This document shows, in pieces, positions 12,301 through 13,313 of a DNA stretch of 13,313 nt; the first letter of the stretch is position 1; each line of letters starts with the position of its first letter. The position numbers and the translations under genes are program-made. Below the pieces are notes generated by a model. The model was given only the letters and a program-made list of their open reading frames with translations, did no database searches and was not told where the DNA came from. This DNA is from JAGLQA01 sp023135565 (GTDB lineage Bacteria > Acidobacteriota > Aminicenantia > UBA2199): NCBI GenBank assembly GCA_030639305.1, contig DAOWCY010000195.1:1-13313 (forward strand), in the 5' to 3' direction.

Positions 12301-13313
12301 TACCGCACCGAATACACCTATGACAATGTGGGCAATATAACCCGTATAGATGATCAGACAGCCAACAACTTTGACGGCAATTTCGGCTATGACAGTCTCT
12401 ACCGGCTAACCTCTGCTTCCTATACAGGGGGAAAAATCTATAACTATACTTATGATACCTACGGCAACCTATTAACGGCAAAGGAAAACAGCGCCACCCT
12501 GTTCTCCCGCGCCTATGATACTCAAAACCGTTTCAGCAGCGGTTATAGTTACGACAGCCGCGGTAACATTACTCTTTCGCCCACTTATGAATACACCTGG
12601 GATAAGCAAAACCGCTTAACCCAAATAGAAAAAAGTTCCACCCAGGAAATCACCGGCACTTTTTCCTACAATGAACGGGGCCTGCGTTTTAAGGCGAGTA
12701 GGCTCGCCACTATAACTGTCACCAATCCTATCGGAGGAGAGACCTGGGACAAAGGTTCTTCTCAAAACATCACCTGGAGCAGCACAGGCGAAATGGCTGA
12801 TTCTGTTAAGATTCTGCTTTTCCAGGGCAGCGTCCAGGTGCGGGAGATAACCCCCTCAACCCCCAACAGCGGCAGTTTTGCCTGGATAGTCCCCGCTGAT
12901 CTAACAACCGGGCAATACGCCATCACCGTCCAGACCATAGATAGTGCGGTTACAGGAGACAGTAATATTTTTTCTATAGATGATGCTCCTTATATCGAAG
13001 TTTTATCACCCAATGGCGGTGAAAGTTGGACCCAGAGTACTGTACAGAATATCACCTGGAATGCGCACAGGATAGCCGGTAGTGTCAAAATCACCCTATG
13101 GGTGGGCGACCAATCCATAGGCACTATAGCAGCCGATATAGACGCGGAAGCAGGCTCATATTCCTGGATCGCAGGTCAACTCGCCAGCGGCACAGCCGTG
13201 CCCGGAGCAAGCTATACCGTCAAAATCAAGGAAACCGGCACCGCAGTGGCAGACACCGGCGACGATGTTTTTACTATTAACGGTATCCATCTTACCGCAC
13301 CCAACGGTGGCGA
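9376..13313 (+). CDS. Secreted RHS/YD-repeat protein with C-terminal Kre9/KNH-like domains (3' end beyond window)
   Basis: Open from ATG 9376 (GGAGG six bases upstream) to the window edge: 1312 full codons and no stop. Residues 1-24 are a signal peptide ending VWA. Residues 45-120 match the start of RHS/SpvB-like shells (ENIDLFTGNLTLRF, VVRRVYNSK, WVGLGWMMHMGR). YD-type repeats run from about 290 and are dense from about 560 to 1107 (TYDNLGRIT, YTYDNIGRLT, YAYDTKGRVTKI, YTYDNVGNITRI, YTYDTYGNLL, YDSRGNIT). These should form a beta-barrel shell. At about 1110 the YD pattern stops and tandem Kre9/KNH-like beta-domains follow: TNPIGGETW...NITWSS (from 1112), SPNGGESW...NITWNA (from 1206), and a third beginning APNGG (about 1305). 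It is probably surface-bound or released. No toxin tip is visible in the window. Confidence 0.88.
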   Translation, partial: MWKNVKDFFLFLILFFILIMPVWAESGIFDRIGMIPEHGFHGAVPEENIDLFTGNLTLRFKDIVLPGPNGFDLVVRRVYNSKIYRDDFASPDNTMQQDPYSWVGLGWMMHMGRVHNYYSDEPSIEFPDGRWETAYPTGTDHITKNFSKYDTLNSKLYFKDGSTWTFGASAFINGSSVKLVTEIENPYGYKIQVFYRQQTPILEKIIDSMNREVLFYTDDSMPADPRLKEIKVKNSSGQLVTYRYNVDQFPVTGCYRLASYDPPVISASEYFYNEYNDAGKYTLSQINTPFGGTMQYEYDPHKFYFYGYGLYTHVVTSKKIKFSPTDTYKTWSYKYPDYQTGDDIVVVNGPDFDTRAEYHGYPEGSAYENAWKIGLLKKKWFTEKNSSTEIYSEEMEWTYEQISNEPWTVLDQHFGEIKATLVESVTKIREGDAESREEYFYDPGYKEYGLLTKIKYYGGASGTTYKNYKTLDYYFKNNTIFADKYMISQVGNETVYSSSGTKLKETQTTYYTETGKCGAIKKIRRWKSGSTYLDWDYTYSGYNPNDITITINLPGSAGTETYEYSYGVLSELIRPGYTELTRSISQYNSAIETETNQHGGLLRFTYDNLGRITLIDMPSGFNDITASWSTNYVAIAQGQSSLKKYWDGMGRDTGYEEFGDGITLYYRKELDAEGRVVKETKGSTNSTHKYLYDRNAVGAPTKITDPLGKITGISYSGDQKTVTDANSKQTVFYYEDLPGSVTKLKDPTLKYAEYTYDNIGRLTAAKYNNSRNRSYAYNGLDQVTSENHPETGLISYTYNSENNLQQKTWGGVPHTYTYNSSNQLKYLSSGDETITYAYDTKGRVTKISSNKDWFRDYFLFNAMGSITRERHKIPNLPVSEYKTLEYAYDTNNNLKSITYPGGRRVEYTNNSLNMPETLNFYDGSSTKSLISQAAYGINKQPVSLTIAGNSTVFAASYKATGYLWQTSLQKSGVYLYRTEYTYDNVGNITRIDDQTANNFDGNFGYDSLYRLTSASYTGGKIYNYTYDTYGNLLTAKENSATLFSRAYDTQNRFSSGYSYDSRGNITLSPTYEYTWDKQNRLTQIEKSSTQEITGTFSYNERGLRFKASRLATITVTNPIGGETWDKGSSQNITWSSTGEMADSVKILLFQGSVQVREITPSTPNSGSFAWIVPADLTTGQYAITVQTIDSAVTGDSNIFSIDDAPYIEVLSPNGGESWTQSTVQNITWNAHRIAGSVKITLWVGDQSIGTIAADIDAEAGSYSWIAGQLASGTAVPGASYTVKIKETGTAVADTGDDVFTINGIHLTAPNGG

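Overview
The window looks like a piece of an accessory region of an uncultured-type bacterium with moderate GC. A diderm (Gram-negative-like) envelope is suggested by a lipoprotein with a clear lipobox, an AlgI-type MBOAT O-acyltransferase and a very large secreted YD-repeat protein. No taxonomic marker gene is present, so the lineage is left open. Strong Shine-Dalgarno sequences and several sigma70-like promoters are readable.

Left part (1-3728): a small YccF-type membrane protein (minus) lies divergent to a two-gene toxin-antitoxin operon (antitoxin, then PIN-domain toxin; plus). Between them is a short 21-bp periodic array of GGGC/GCCC dyads. Next comes a 710-residue STAND-type NTPase (minus) with a NACHT-like P-loop module followed by about 48 uninterrupted pentapeptide repeats. 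It has its own good promoter, and its repeat tract has been copied internally very recently. This architecture resembles bacterial NACHT proteins, some of which are anti-phage sensors, and it is the best candidate for an undescribed defence gene here.

Middle (3679-6433): an 865-bp gene-free stretch is dominated by about 18 consecutive 20-21-bp units, followed by 10-bp and 7-bp period tracts and a hairpin repeat. Then comes a PLP-dependent serine/threonine dehydratase (minus), and a HigBA-like module whose toxin is broken by one in-frame TAA while the antitoxin is intact. The HigBA module is bracketed by 44-bp direct repeats with 3 mismatches.

Right part (6434-13313): a small membrane-anchored protein and a small lipoprotein (both plus), then an orphan AlgI-like acyltransferase (minus) without the usual AlgJ/AlgX/DltD-like partner in the window. 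A 618-bp regulatory region follows, with a second copy of an 85-bp hairpin repeat and a structured-looking leader. The window closes with the first 1312 codons of a secreted RHS/YD-repeat protein (plus). Its YD-repeat barrel is followed by tandem Kre9/KNH-like beta-domains instead of the usual RHS core plus toxin tip, and it runs off the right edge.

The cluster mixes defence or maintenance genes (PIN toxin, NACHT protein, HigBA) with envelope functions (AlgI, lipoprotein, secreted RHS) in repeat-rich DNA, as expected for a genomic island. No tRNA, rRNA, CRISPR array or transposase gene was found. Positions 1-155 hold nothing that can be supported.
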